DNA from: Sporobacter sp963677825
GTDB lineage: Bacteria; Bacillota; Clostridia; Oscillospirales; Oscillospiraceae
Assembly: GCA_963677825.2 (NCBI GenBank)
Contig: CAXXEF010000001.1
Span: 1 to 64,000, forward strand
Direction of reading: 5' to 3'
DNA: 64,000 nt
Part shown: positions 16,814 through 25,327 of the stretch, piece after piece
How the letters are laid out: each line of letters starts with the position of its first letter
Position numbering within the stretch: the stretch's first letter is position 1
The notes under the pieces: model-generated
Database searches by the model: none
What the model was told of the DNA's origin: nothing
The model's input: the letters and a program-made list of their open reading frames with translations, nothing else
Made by a program: the position numbers and the translations under genes

Positions 16814-19054
16814 TTACTCAAATTCAAGCTCAAGCTGCTGTTCTTCAGTGTCTTCTTCCTTTAAGAGTGCCCCGGCAGCCGGAATACTGCGGACGCGGTA
16901 GCGCGAGACGTTTTGGATCGGTGTATCGTTGAGTTTTTCAGCACGTTCAAGACGATACTTCTTTTTAAGCGTCATCACGCCGACGCCGACGGTCGTGCGC
17001 GTTGTCTTCGGTGTGAGAAGCGACGAGGAGAATACGAGCGCGCGCCCTTCGGTGGAGAACAACGCGATTTGCGTCTCCTCAGTCAGGTGCAGGATGGAGA
17101 CGAGAACGCTCGAACCGGAGTACGCGCCCGTCAATTTACGTCGGTTTGTTTTTGTGGCATAGGCGTCCAGCGCGACGCGTGCGGCCTTGCCGTTTTCGAA
17201 GAAGAAAACCAAATGGCCGGAATAATCGCCCGGGTCAAGCAGAAATACGACGTTTTCGTCATCGTCCATCCCAAGTGCCGTCGGCAGGTAGGTGCCGAGT
17301 ACGGAGGCCTTTGTATCGTCGAAGTCGCAGATACGCGCCTTGTAGACCTGCTGCTTGTCGGTGAAGACGAGCAGCTCGTTTTTGTTTTGCGACTCGAAGC
17401 TTAAAAACGGCCCGTCGTTTTCTTTATATTTCTGATCGCCACCCATTCTGAGCGACAACGGTGTGATCTTTTTAAAGTAGCCCTCGCGCGACAGGAAGAT
17501 GTTGACGGCGTAGTCCTCGATGTGCTCTTCCTCAATGAACTCCTGCACATCCTCGTCGTAGACGATCGCTGTGCGCCGCTCGGCGCCGTACTTTTTAATG
17601 ACGCTTTTGAGCTCGTCGACGATGAGCGCCTTGATGCGGCGCGGTTTGGCCAGCGTGTCCTCGAGATCGGCGATTTCATTTTCGAGCTCGCTCGTCTCGT
17701 TGGTGCGCTTAAGAATATACTCGCGGTTGATGTTGCGCAGCTTGATCTCTGCGACGTATTCGGCCTGTACTTCGTCGATGCCGAAGCCGATCATCAGGTT
17801 TGGTACGACCTCGGCCTCTTCATCGGTGCCGCGGATGATGGCGATGGCTCGGTCGATATCAAGCAGAATTTTACTAAGACCGTACAGCAGGTGCAGCTTA
17901 TCTTTTTTCTTAGTTAGCTCGCTGTAAACGCGGCGCTTGACGCATTCGGTGCGCCACGCGACCCATTCCTCAAGAATTTCCGCGATACCCATGACGCGCG
18001 GCATGCCGGCAATCAGGATATTGAAGTTGCACGAGAAGCTGTCCATCAGCGGCGTCATCTTAAAGAGCTTGGCCATCAGCTTGTCGGGATCGGTGCTGCG
18101 CTTGAGGTCGATGGCCAGGCGCAGGCCGTTCAGATCGGTCTCATCGCGCATGTCGTTGATTTCTCGGACTTTGCCGGACTTTACAAGCTCGGCAACCTTG
18201 TCGATGATGGCTTCGGCCGTCGTGGTGTAGGGGATCTCGGTGATCTCGATGATATTGTCTTGCTTGACGTAGCGCCAGCGCGCGCGCACCTTGAAGCTGC
18301 CGCGGCCTGTCTTAAAGATCGTATCAAGCTCCTGTGCGTTATAGATCAGCTCACCGCCCGTTGGGAAATCAGGCGCTTTGAGTGTAGAGAGTATGTTATG
18401 GTCGGGGTCGGCGATGAAGTCGATGGCTGTTTGGCAGACCTCGGAGAGGTTGAAGCCGCAGATGCTCGACGCCATCCCGACGGCAATACCGGTGTTTGAG
18501 CTGACGAGCACGTTCGGGAATGTCGTCGGCAGCAGTGCCGGTTCTTTCATCGTGCTGTCGTAGTTGTCGACAAAATCAACGGTGTCACGCTCGATGTCGC
18601 GAAACAGCTCCTGACAGATCGGCGCGAGCTTGGCCTCGGTATACCGCGACGCGGCATACGCCATGTCGCGCGAGTAGACCTTGCCGAAGTTGCCTTTGGA
18701 TTCGACGAACGGGGCGAGCAGCGCCTCGTAGCCCTTGGACAGACGGACCATTGTCTCGTAAATAGCCGCGTCGCCGTGCGGATTGAGCCGCATCGTCTGT
18801 CCGACAATGTTGGCCGACTTCGTCCGCGCGCCATTGAGCAGTCCCATCTTGTACATCGTGTACAGGATTTTCCGGTGGGAGGGCTTAAACCCGTCGATTT
18901 CCGGGATGGCGCGGGACATGATGACGCTCATCGCGTAGGGCATAAAATTGACTTCGAGCGTGTCGGTAATCGACTGCTCAAGCACCTGCGCGTGAAGGCC
19001 GACAACGTCCGGGGTGTCGATATTCTTTTTTGGAGGCTGTTTCTTTTTTGCCAT
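16814..19054 (-). CDS. parC: Type IIA DNA topoisomerase, subunit A (topoisomerase IV ParC-like)
   Basis: 746 residues, the DNA cleavage/rejoining subunit that acts with the ParE-like protein just upstream. The active-site Tyr is in AASRYTEAKL (about residue 120), preceded by NIVGQTMRLNPHGDAAIYETM. The C-terminal third is a beta-pinwheel without a clear gyrase-box, which favours decatenation (topoisomerase IV) over supercoiling. Length equals typical ParC. The start ATG follows AGGGG. Identification as ParC rather than GyrA rests on the missing gyrase box and the ParE-ParC gene order. Confidence 0.9.
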   Translation of the reverse strand: MAKKKQPPKKNIDTPDVVGLHAQVLEQSITDTLEVNFMPYAMSVIMSRAIPEIDGFKPSHRKILYTMYKMGLLNGARTKSANIVGQTMRLNPHGDAAIYETMVRLSKGYEALLAPFVESKGNFGKVYSRDMAYAASRYTEAKLAPICQELFRDIERDTVDFVDNYDSTMKEPALLPTTFPNVLVSSNTGIAVGMASSICGFNLSEVCQTAIDFIADPDHNILSTLKAPDFPTGGELIYNAQELDTIFKTGRGSFKVRARWRYVKQDNIIEITEIPYTTTAEAIIDKVAELVKSGKVREINDMRDETDLNGLRLAIDLKRSTDPDKLMAKLFKMTPLMDSFSCNFNILIAGMPRVMGIAEILEEWVAWRTECVKRRVYSELTKKKDKLHLLYGLSKILLDIDRAIAIIRGTDEEAEVVPNLMIGFGIDEVQAEYVAEIKLRNINREYILKRTNETSELENEIADLEDTLAKPRRIKALIVDELKSVIKKYGAERRTAIVYDEDVQEFIEEEHIEDYAVNIFLSREGYFKKITPLSLRMGGDQKYKENDGPFLSFESQNKNELLVFTDKQQVYKARICDFDDTKASVLGTYLPTALGMDDDENVVFLLDPGDYSGHLVFFFENGKAARVALDAYATKTNRRKLTGAYSGSSVLVSILHLTEETQIALFSTEGRALVFSSSLLTPKTTRTTVGVGVMTLKKKYRLERAEKLNDTPIQNVSRYRVRSIPAAGALLKEEDTEEQQLELEFE

Positions 19055-19135
19055 ACGAAACCCCTGAAGATTATTTTCTGTATATGGTCCGGTGTTTAAC
19101 GGGCATCGGGTGTCTTGGCCCGTGAAGAGCCGACG

Positions 19136-21124
19136 CTACGAGACATCGGCGATGTCAATATACTTGTAGCCATTTTCAGCAATAAAATCCTTGCGCCCGG
19201 CAAGATTGTCGCCCTGAAAGAGATCAAACGCGTTGCTCATGGTCTCGATATCCGTCGGCATGACCTTGATGAGCCGCCGTGTTTCGGGATTCATCGTCGT
19301 CATCCACATCATGGCCGGATCGTTTTCGCCGAGCCCTTTTGAGCGGCTGATCGTATGTTTCGCGCCGCCGAACCCGTCGACGATCTCGTTTTTCTCGCGA
19401 TCGGAGTAGGCGAAATATGTTTTGTTCTTCGACTCGATCTCATACAGCGGCGACTCGGCGATATAGACGAAACCCTCGCGGATGAGCGTCGGGACAAGAC
19501 GATAGAGCATGGTAAGGATCAATACGCGGATCTGGAAGCCGTCGACATCGGCGTCGGTACAGATGATGACGCGGTGCCAACGCAGATTCTCGAGCGCGAA
19601 GGTGCTCAAATCCTTTGAGTGCTTTGTCTGAACCTCCACGCCGCAGCCGAGTACTTTTAACAGATCGGTAATGATGTCGTTTTTAAAGATTTTATCGTAG
19701 TCGGCTTTCAGGCAGTTGAGGATTTTACCGCGCACGGGCATGATGCCCTGAAATTCGGCGTCACGACTGAGTTTACACGCGCCGAGCGCGCTGTCACCCT
19801 CGACGATGTAGATTTCGCGCTTGTCGAGAGCCTTTGTCCGGCAGTCGACGAATTTGGCGATCCGGTTACTCAAATCGATGCTGCCGGACAGCTTCTTTTT
19901 TATGTTCAGACGTGCCTTTTCGGCTGTTTCACGGCTGCGCTTGTTGACGAGAATCTGCTCGGCGACGCGGTCGGCCTCCGCTTTGTTCTCGATGAAGTAA
20001 ACCTCCAGCTGGCTGCGGAAAAACTCCGTCATGGCCTCCTGAATGAACTTGTTGGTGATGGCCTTTTTCGTCTGGTTTTCGTAGGATGTCTGCGTCGAGA
20101 AGCCGTTGGTGACGAGGATCAGGCAGTCTTGTATGTCGACGAAGCTGATTTTGCTCTCGTTTTTCTGATACTTGTTCGTCTTTTTCAGGTATGCGTCCAC
20201 CTCGGATACGAACGCGCTTTTTGTTGCCTTTTCAGGTGCGCCGCCGTGCTCAAGCCACGACGAGTTGTGGTAATACTCAATGACGTTAACCTTATTGGAA
20301 AAGCAAAACGCCGCCGACAGCTTGACCTTATACTCCGGCTTGTCCGCACGGTCGCGCCCGCGCCGCTCGGACTCGATGAACACCGGCTGGGTGATCGCGT
20401 CGCCCCCGGCGAGCTCGGCGACGTAGTCGGCGATGCCGTTGGGATACAAAAACTCTGTCGTGTCGAAGCCCGAACCGTTTTGCGTACGGAAGGTAAACGT
20501 TATGCCGGCGTTGACGACGGCCTGGCGCTTAAGCGTGTCGAGAAAGAAGTCGGTCGGTATGTCAATATCGGTGAAAACATCGATGTCCGGCCGCCAGCGA
20601 ATGACGGTGCCGGTACGTCGGCTTTTATACACTTCGCTCGTCAGCCCGCCGACGTTTTCGCCCTTTTCAAAATGCAGGGCGTATTTATTGCCGTCACGCC
20701 AGACGGTGACGTCCATATATTCGGACGCGTACTGCGTGGCGCACGAGCCAAGACCGTTGAGACCCAGCGAGTACTCATAGTTCTCACCGGTGTTGTTCTC
20801 GTATTTACCGCCGGCGTATAGTTCGCAGAAGACGAGCTCCCAGTTCCAGCGGTTTTCATTTTGATTCCAGTCGACGGGGCAGCCGCGCCCGAAATCCTCG
20901 ATCTCGATCGATTTATCGGCGTACTGCGTGACGACGATGTTCGAGCCGTGTCCCTCGCGCGCTTCGTCAATGGCGTTGGAGAGAATCTCAAAGACGGCAT
21001 GCTGACAGCCCTCCAGCCCGTCGGAGCCGAAGATGACGCCCGGCCTTTTGCGGACGCGGTCGGCGCCTTTTAGAGCGGAGATGCTCTCGTTGCCGTATGA
21101 TACTTTTCGAGCCGCTGCTGCCAT
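19136..21124 (-). CDS. parE: Type IIA DNA topoisomerase, subunit B (topoisomerase IV ParE-like)
   Basis: 662 residues. The GHKL ATPase is at the N-terminus (EILSNAIDEAREG, EDFGRGCPVD, LNGLGSCATQYAS). The TOPRIM domain has IVEGDSALGACKLSRD and the metal-binding CTDADVDGFQIR. The family usually has EGDSAGGS, so SALGA is a small deviation, but the acidic residues are kept. Upstream, 21153-21165 holds a small palindrome GATAG-TAC-CTATC close to the expected promoter region. It precedes parC by 81 bp. Confidence 0.9.
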   Translation of the reverse strand: MAAAARKVSYGNESISALKGADRVRKRPGVIFGSDGLEGCQHAVFEILSNAIDEAREGHGSNIVVTQYADKSIEIEDFGRGCPVDWNQNENRWNWELVFCELYAGGKYENNTGENYEYSLGLNGLGSCATQYASEYMDVTVWRDGNKYALHFEKGENVGGLTSEVYKSRRTGTVIRWRPDIDVFTDIDIPTDFFLDTLKRQAVVNAGITFTFRTQNGSGFDTTEFLYPNGIADYVAELAGGDAITQPVFIESERRGRDRADKPEYKVKLSAAFCFSNKVNVIEYYHNSSWLEHGGAPEKATKSAFVSEVDAYLKKTNKYQKNESKISFVDIQDCLILVTNGFSTQTSYENQTKKAITNKFIQEAMTEFFRSQLEVYFIENKAEADRVAEQILVNKRSRETAEKARLNIKKKLSGSIDLSNRIAKFVDCRTKALDKREIYIVEGDSALGACKLSRDAEFQGIMPVRGKILNCLKADYDKIFKNDIITDLLKVLGCGVEVQTKHSKDLSTFALENLRWHRVIICTDADVDGFQIRVLILTMLYRLVPTLIREGFVYIAESPLYEIESKNKTYFAYSDREKNEIVDGFGGAKHTISRSKGLGENDPAMMWMTTMNPETRRLIKVMPTDIETMSNAFDLFQGDNLAGRKDFIAENGYKYIDIADVS

Positions 21125-21662
21125 GTATATCCCCTATATATTGGTATAAAATGATAGTACCTATCGGATATATAGTATATATGAAGAAAACTATAAAATC
21201 AATAAGCACCGGGAAATTTTATGCTCAGACAAGCGTAATCGGCGCTTCCTGGATAAGATACCGCAACACTTGGCCGATTATGTAAAGCGGAAAGAAATGC
21301 CGTTTATGAAGCGGCGCTCGTCGATAATCAATCTTTCACTGTATTTTCAGGCCACAACGGGTTTATCAACAATAAACGGCGGCTGCCATGATGGCAGCCG
21401 CCGCACCGGACATGAAAATTCAATGTTCCGACGATTGTCTTTCCATTTTAACCTGCCGGCTGTTGGCCTTTCGCTTCCGCCGCCGATACTCTGAACGCTT
21501 TTGCTCAAATACCGGCGGTCAGCACCGGCCTGATGAACAACCGGGTTTTCACGTCCAAATTTAGTATAGACAGATGCGCGGCAATTAAACGTGAATTTTC
21601 TGCAAGTCCGGCCAGTCGGATGAATATATTGGAACAAGCCGTTAAAAATGGGAGGGTCGGGT
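21125..21662. other. Intergenic region with a perfect inverted repeat, no supported gene
   Basis: About 540 bases between divergent parE and the bofA-like gene. The first 100 are AT-rich and presumably hold the parE promoter. At 21377-21403 lies a 13-bp inverted repeat (CGGCGGCTGCCAT, G, ATGGCAGCCGCCG) with no T-run on the plus side. Short open frames here (for example 21270-21494) lack ribosome sites and recognisable sequence. It may include decayed coding sequence. Confidence 0.5.
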
Positions 21663-21932
21663 ATGGAGGCATTACAGACGACCGGCATTATCGTCATCAT
21701 TGCGATATTAGCGCTCGTCGTTGTTGTGATTTTACGAAAACCACTGAAAATCGTGCTGAAGCTTGCGCTGAATACGGTCATCGGATTTTTTGCGCTGTTT
21801 GTCGTCAACTGGTTGGGGGCGTATATCGGCGTGACGGTCGCCGTCAACTGGATTAATGCCGTGATCGTCGGCGTGCTTGGCGTGCCCGGCGTCGCGCTCA
21901 TTCTGCTACTAAAATGGCTGATGATCGTCTGA
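21663..21932 (+). CDS. bofA: BofA-family (pro-sigma-K processing inhibitor-like) membrane protein
   Basis: 89 residues from the ATG at 21663, which has GGAGGG 8-13 bases upstream; a second in-frame ATG at 21648 is less well placed. Three hydrophobic segments with KPLKIVLKLALNTVIGFFAL, then VNWINAVIVGVLGVPGVALI, closely follow the BofA pattern (KPLK..., VNW-x-G, VPGVA). BofA holds the SpoIVFB protease inactive in the forespore membrane until sigma-K is needed. This implies a spore former. Neighbours are parE and a CPBP protease, so no sporulation operon is visible. Confidence 0.85.
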   Translation: MEALQTTGIIVIIAILALVVVVILRKPLKIVLKLALNTVIGFFALFVVNWLGAYIGVTVAVNWINAVIVGVLGVPGVALILLLKWLMIV

Positions 21933-21957
21933 CGCAGCGGTATTTTACCGTCGCGTC

Positions 21958-21986
21958 TCGACAGGCAACGGTGCGTGCGATATAAT
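21958..21986 (+). promoter_or_regulatory. Probable sigma-A promoter of the CPBP protease gene
   Basis: TCGACA (21958-21963), 17-base spacer, TATAAT (21981-21986), ending 42 bases before the ATG at 22029. Confidence 0.65.
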
Positions 21987-22028
21987 AGATGAAATAGTCA
22001 GCTAAACAGTACCGGACGGAGAGAGCGT

Positions 22029-22949
22029 ATGCACAAAACAGCCAAGGGTCTGCTTATTATTCTCGCGCTTTTAGCGATTTATTTCGTGGCGCAAAGCTTC
22101 ACCGGCGTCGTTATCGGCGGTATTGCCGTTGTGTCGTCGATGATGTCGGGCGGTATAGATCTAAATCTTGATATCGCGGCCCTGACCGAGCAGCTGACGG
22201 CGGTCATCCTATCGCTGACGCCATGGATCGTGCTGTCGGCAATCGTCATTGCCGTACCGACGTCCTATCTGCTATACAAAAACAGGCGGCAGGAGCTGCT
22301 GACGTTCGTGCGCGTACAGCGCGTCGGCGCGATCAGTATCCCGATGCTGATTCTGATGGCGCTGTCCATTAACGTGATGTTGGAGGTCGCGCTCGGCTTT
22401 TTAAGTGAAGTGCCGGCGTTCGGCCGGTTTTTTGAGCAGTACGGCACTGTCGAGGGGGCGATCCTGGGCGGCGGCTTTACGGTGTCGCTTATCGCCATCG
22501 GTATTGCTGCGCCGATTTTTGAGGAGTTGCTGTTCCGCGGTCTCATCTTCGGCGAGCTGCGCAAGATCATGACGGTGCGCCTGGCCATCGTTGTGCAGGC
22601 GGCGCTGTTCGGGGCGTTTCATCTCAACGTCGTACAAGGGACCTATGCGTTTATTATTGGTCTGTTGCTGGGATTCATCTATTATCGCAGCAATTCCATC
22701 ATTGCGCCGATTATTATCCACATCAGCATCAACGCCTCGACGGTTTTGCTTGGTCAGTTTGTGACGACGGAGCAGATGGCGCAGGCTGGCGGTATCATTG
22801 TTATCGCGGCCGTTGCGCTGTTTTTTCTGACGGGCGCGTACGTGCTCCTGAGCAAGACATTCCGCCGCACGATGGACGACAGTTTATATACCGGCCAGCA
22901 CATACCCGGCGATTTGCCGCCGTCCGGTACAGACGGTCAGGCGGACTAA
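22029..22949 (+). CDS. CPBP-family intramembrane glutamic protease
   Basis: 306 residues with about eight membrane segments. The Abi/CPBP motifs are all present: EELLFRGLIFGEL (EExxxR), FGAFHLNVVQG (His) and APIIIHISINAS (His). These form the active site in the Rce1/CAAX-protease superfamily. Bacterial members process peptides or give immunity to them; the substrate is unknown here. The C-terminus is a polar tail. Its own promoter and a small downstream gene suggest a short transcript of two genes. Confidence 0.9.
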   Translation: MHKTAKGLLIILALLAIYFVAQSFTGVVIGGIAVVSSMMSGGIDLNLDIAALTEQLTAVILSLTPWIVLSAIVIAVPTSYLLYKNRRQELLTFVRVQRVGAISIPMLILMALSINVMLEVALGFLSEVPAFGRFFEQYGTVEGAILGGGFTVSLIAIGIAAPIFEELLFRGLIFGELRKIMTVRLAIVVQAALFGAFHLNVVQGTYAFIIGLLLGFIYYRSNSIIAPIIIHISINASTVLLGQFVTTEQMAQAGGIIVIAAVALFFLTGAYVLLSKTFRRTMDDSLYTGQHIPGDLPPSGTDGQAD

Positions 22950-23003
22950 CAGACTTCATGCAAATGATACGAGTATCCAGATCAGATAAAGGAGGTGCGG
23001 ACA

Positions 23004-23198
23004 GTGGCGCTTGTTGAAAAAAACGATCATCTCAAGGGCAAGACCGTCAAGATGGATGGGCTGACGATCTCCTGGGACGACGAGGAACCCGAAGAGGTCG
23101 AAACCGGCATAGAGCTTGAATCAGAGACAAAAGCTGAACCTAAAAAAGTGCTGAAAACGAGAAACGATGACCAGAAAACCAAAAAGGTTATTATTTAA
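23004..23198 (+). CDS. Small charged protein, hypothetical
   Basis: 64 residues from GTG at 23004, chosen because AAAGGAGGT lies 7 bases before it; an in-frame GTG at 22995 falls inside that ribosome site. It begins ALVEKNDHLKGKTVKMDGLT, has an acidic middle and a lysine-rich end, and is probably soluble and disordered. I recognise no family. It follows the CPBP gene by 54 bp and is probably co-transcribed. Confidence 0.6.
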   Translation: MALVEKNDHLKGKTVKMDGLTISWDDEEPEEVETGIELESETKAEPKKVLKTRNDDQKTKKVII

Positions 23199-23268
23199 GC
23201 AGTCTGGTCTCAAAATTGTGCGCGTCGGATGAAGCGGCAATATAGAAACCAAGTCAACAGTGTACAAA

Positions 23269-23302
23269 AAGCCGGAGCGGGACAAGCAGTCCGCTCCGGC
23301 TT
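23269..23302 (-). terminator. Terminator of the FAD oxidoreductase/GtrA/GT39 operon
   Basis: AAGCCGGAGCGG (23269-23280) pairs with CCGCTCCGGCTT (23291-23302). Read on the minus strand the hairpin is followed by TTTTTG. It lies 15 bp after the last gene's stop. Confidence 0.85.
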
Positions 23303-23316
23303 CTATATGGAAAGCT

Positions 23317-24876
23317 TTAGCTCTGTTTTGTTTCGTGGTAGTCGGTTTCCGTGTTGACGTTCCAGATATCGTTTTTACTCGTCTTGTTTTCCTTGATGGC
23401 CGTGACGGCTTCGATGGCGGTCAGCATGGAGTGATCCATATTGTTGTATTTATGCTGGCCGTTGCGCCCGACACAGTAGAGGTTACCGATCGTGTCGAGA
23501 TACTCTCGCACCGCGCCGAAGTGCTCGTACGAGCCGAAGTAGGCCGGATACGCTTTTTTAACGTTCAGACGCACAGAGTCGAGCACGTTCTCTCTTTTAA
23601 TGACATCGATCTTTTCAAGCTCACCGATGGCAAAGTCGATGAAGGCATCGTCCGGCATGGTCCACATGTCGTCGCCCTCGGTGCAGAAGTACTCCAGCCC
23701 GACGAAAATCGTGTTCTCGAGATCGTCAACCATATACGGCGACCAGTTGTTGAAGATTTGCAACCGCCCGATGCGCACGTCGCGCTCCTGGATGTAGATC
23801 CAGCAGTCGGGCACGATGTTCGATACGGTCTTGAGCTGGGTCTGGTTCGTGATCTCAAGTTTATTCAGTAAAAGGCCGACGGTAATAAAGTCGCGGTAGG
23901 GGAGAGCCGCGGCAATTTCGCGCACTTCGTTTGGCGCGGCGGCGCCGATACCAGCTACAAGGTCTTTGATCGGCATGGAGGAGATGAAATAGTCTGCTTC
24001 AATCGTTTTGGTTTTACCGTCCGCCTCAACAGTGGCGGCGGTTACTTTGTCGTCCTGAACGTCAAACGAGACGGCGTTTGTGTTCATGCGGATCTCGCCG
24101 CCCATCTCGCGCACGAGATCGGCGAGCGTTTCCCACAGCTGACCGGGGCCTTTTTTCGGGTAATAAAACTGCTCAATGAGGGATGTCTCGACGTTTTTAC
24201 CGTCGGCTTTCACGAACGGCTTTTTTACGATGTTCAGCACGGCCTTCATCAGCGACAGGCCTTTGACGCGCTGTGCGCCCCAATCCGGCGCAATTTCCGA
24301 CGGGTGTACGCCCCAGACCTTCTCGGTGTAATCTTCGAAAAACATCTCGTACAGCGGCTTGCCGAAACGGTTGATATAGAAGTCTTCCAGCGTCTGCTCG
24401 CGCCGCTTGAACAGCGCCGCGCCGACGTAACCAAAGCCGGCGCGCAGCGTGCGCCCGAGCCCCATGTTTTTAAACGTCTGCGCCTTGAGAGAGATCGGGT
24501 AATCAAAAAACCGGCGCAGGTAGAAGATGCGCGACACACGCCCGCGTACGAGCATGACGCGATCGTTGGATTCCGGATCGGGGCCGCCTGCTCCGAGCGG
24601 CTTGTCGCGGCCGAGGAGCTTGTCGTCCAGTGCCGGCGCGCCCTGCACGGGCATGATTTGTTTCCACAAGGCCATGATCTCGTCGTTCTTTGAAAAGAAA
24701 CGGTGGCCGCCGAGATCCATCCGGTTGCCGTTGTATTCAGCTGTGCGCGAGATACCGCCGATATACGGCGACGCCTCGACGATAATCGGATGGATGTCTG
24801 TACGCCGCAAAAGCTCGTACGCGCACGTCAGGCCCGCCGGGCCGGCTCCGATAATCAGCGCCGTTTTTTTGGTCAT
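23317..24876 (-). CDS. NAD(P)/FAD-dependent amine-oxidase-fold oxidoreductase
   Basis: 519 residues. The N-terminal dinucleotide fold ALIIGAGPAGLTCAYEL is followed by EASPYIGGISRT and the GGHRFFSKNDEI block seen in a group of UDP-galactopyranose-mutase-like and protoporphyrinogen-oxidase-like proteins. The C-terminal part ends with YCVGRNGQHKYNNMDHSM, another trait of this group. It is often found beside glycosyltransferases and thought to act on sugars or lipid carriers of surface glycans, but the reaction is not established. It is the last gene in an operon with GtrA and a GT39-like transferase. Confidence 0.85.
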   Translation of the reverse strand: MTKKTALIIGAGPAGLTCAYELLRRTDIHPIIVEASPYIGGISRTAEYNGNRMDLGGHRFFSKNDEIMALWKQIMPVQGAPALDDKLLGRDKPLGAGGPDPESNDRVMLVRGRVSRIFYLRRFFDYPISLKAQTFKNMGLGRTLRAGFGYVGAALFKRREQTLEDFYINRFGKPLYEMFFEDYTEKVWGVHPSEIAPDWGAQRVKGLSLMKAVLNIVKKPFVKADGKNVETSLIEQFYYPKKGPGQLWETLADLVREMGGEIRMNTNAVSFDVQDDKVTAATVEADGKTKTIEADYFISSMPIKDLVAGIGAAAPNEVREIAAALPYRDFITVGLLLNKLEITNQTQLKTVSNIVPDCWIYIQERDVRIGRLQIFNNWSPYMVDDLENTIFVGLEYFCTEGDDMWTMPDDAFIDFAIGELEKIDVIKRENVLDSVRLNVKKAYPAYFGSYEHFGAVREYLDTIGNLYCVGRNGQHKYNNMDHSMLTAIEAVTAIKENKTSKNDIWNVNTETDYHETKQS

Positions 24877-24889
24877 GCGTTTGTCTCTC

Positions 24890-25315
24890 CTACTTGAAAA
24901 TCAAAATTTTTCGCCCGAGATAGTTCCACATCAGCACAATGCCGGTGACAACGAACTTGACGAGCAGGTAGTGGAGGCCGAGCTTCTCCGTGCCGATGTA
25001 CATGCCCAGTTCCGTCAGCCCCAGGCCGATTACGCCGATGACCGCAAAGATCAAAAACGCGCCGACAGATCGGCCGACCTGCGTGCCGCGCGCCGATTTG
25101 AATACGAAAACCAGCGAGAGTATGTAATTGACGATCAATCCCGCGATGAAGCCGATCGCCGTCGCGATATACAGGCTAAAGCCGCCCAGTTCTGGCAGGA
25201 GCACGTCATAGAATAAGGCAAGCACGCCGGTATCGACGAGAAACGCCGTCCCACCGACGAGAAGATAGCGCACAAACTCGAAAAAAAGCTGCTTAATATC
25301 TGTTTTGTTCTCCAT
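24890..25315 (-). CDS. GtrA-family membrane protein
   Basis: 141 residues with four membrane segments. FVRYLLVGGTAFLVDTGVLA at the start and LGRKILIFK at the end match GtrA (the F-RYLLVGG and NF-x-RK-W/I-F ends). GtrA proteins are thought to flip or bind polyprenyl-linked sugars for cell-surface glycosylation. It lies 12 bp from the flanking GT39-like gene and 13 bp from the oxidoreductase, so the three are surely one operon. Confidence 0.92.
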   Translation of the reverse strand: MENKTDIKQLFFEFVRYLLVGGTAFLVDTGVLALFYDVLLPELGGFSLYIATAIGFIAGLIVNYILSLVFVFKSARGTQVGRSVGAFLIFAVIGVIGLGLTELGMYIGTEKLGLHYLLVKFVVTGIVLMWNYLGRKILIFK

Positions 25316-25327
25316 GAAATACTCCGA

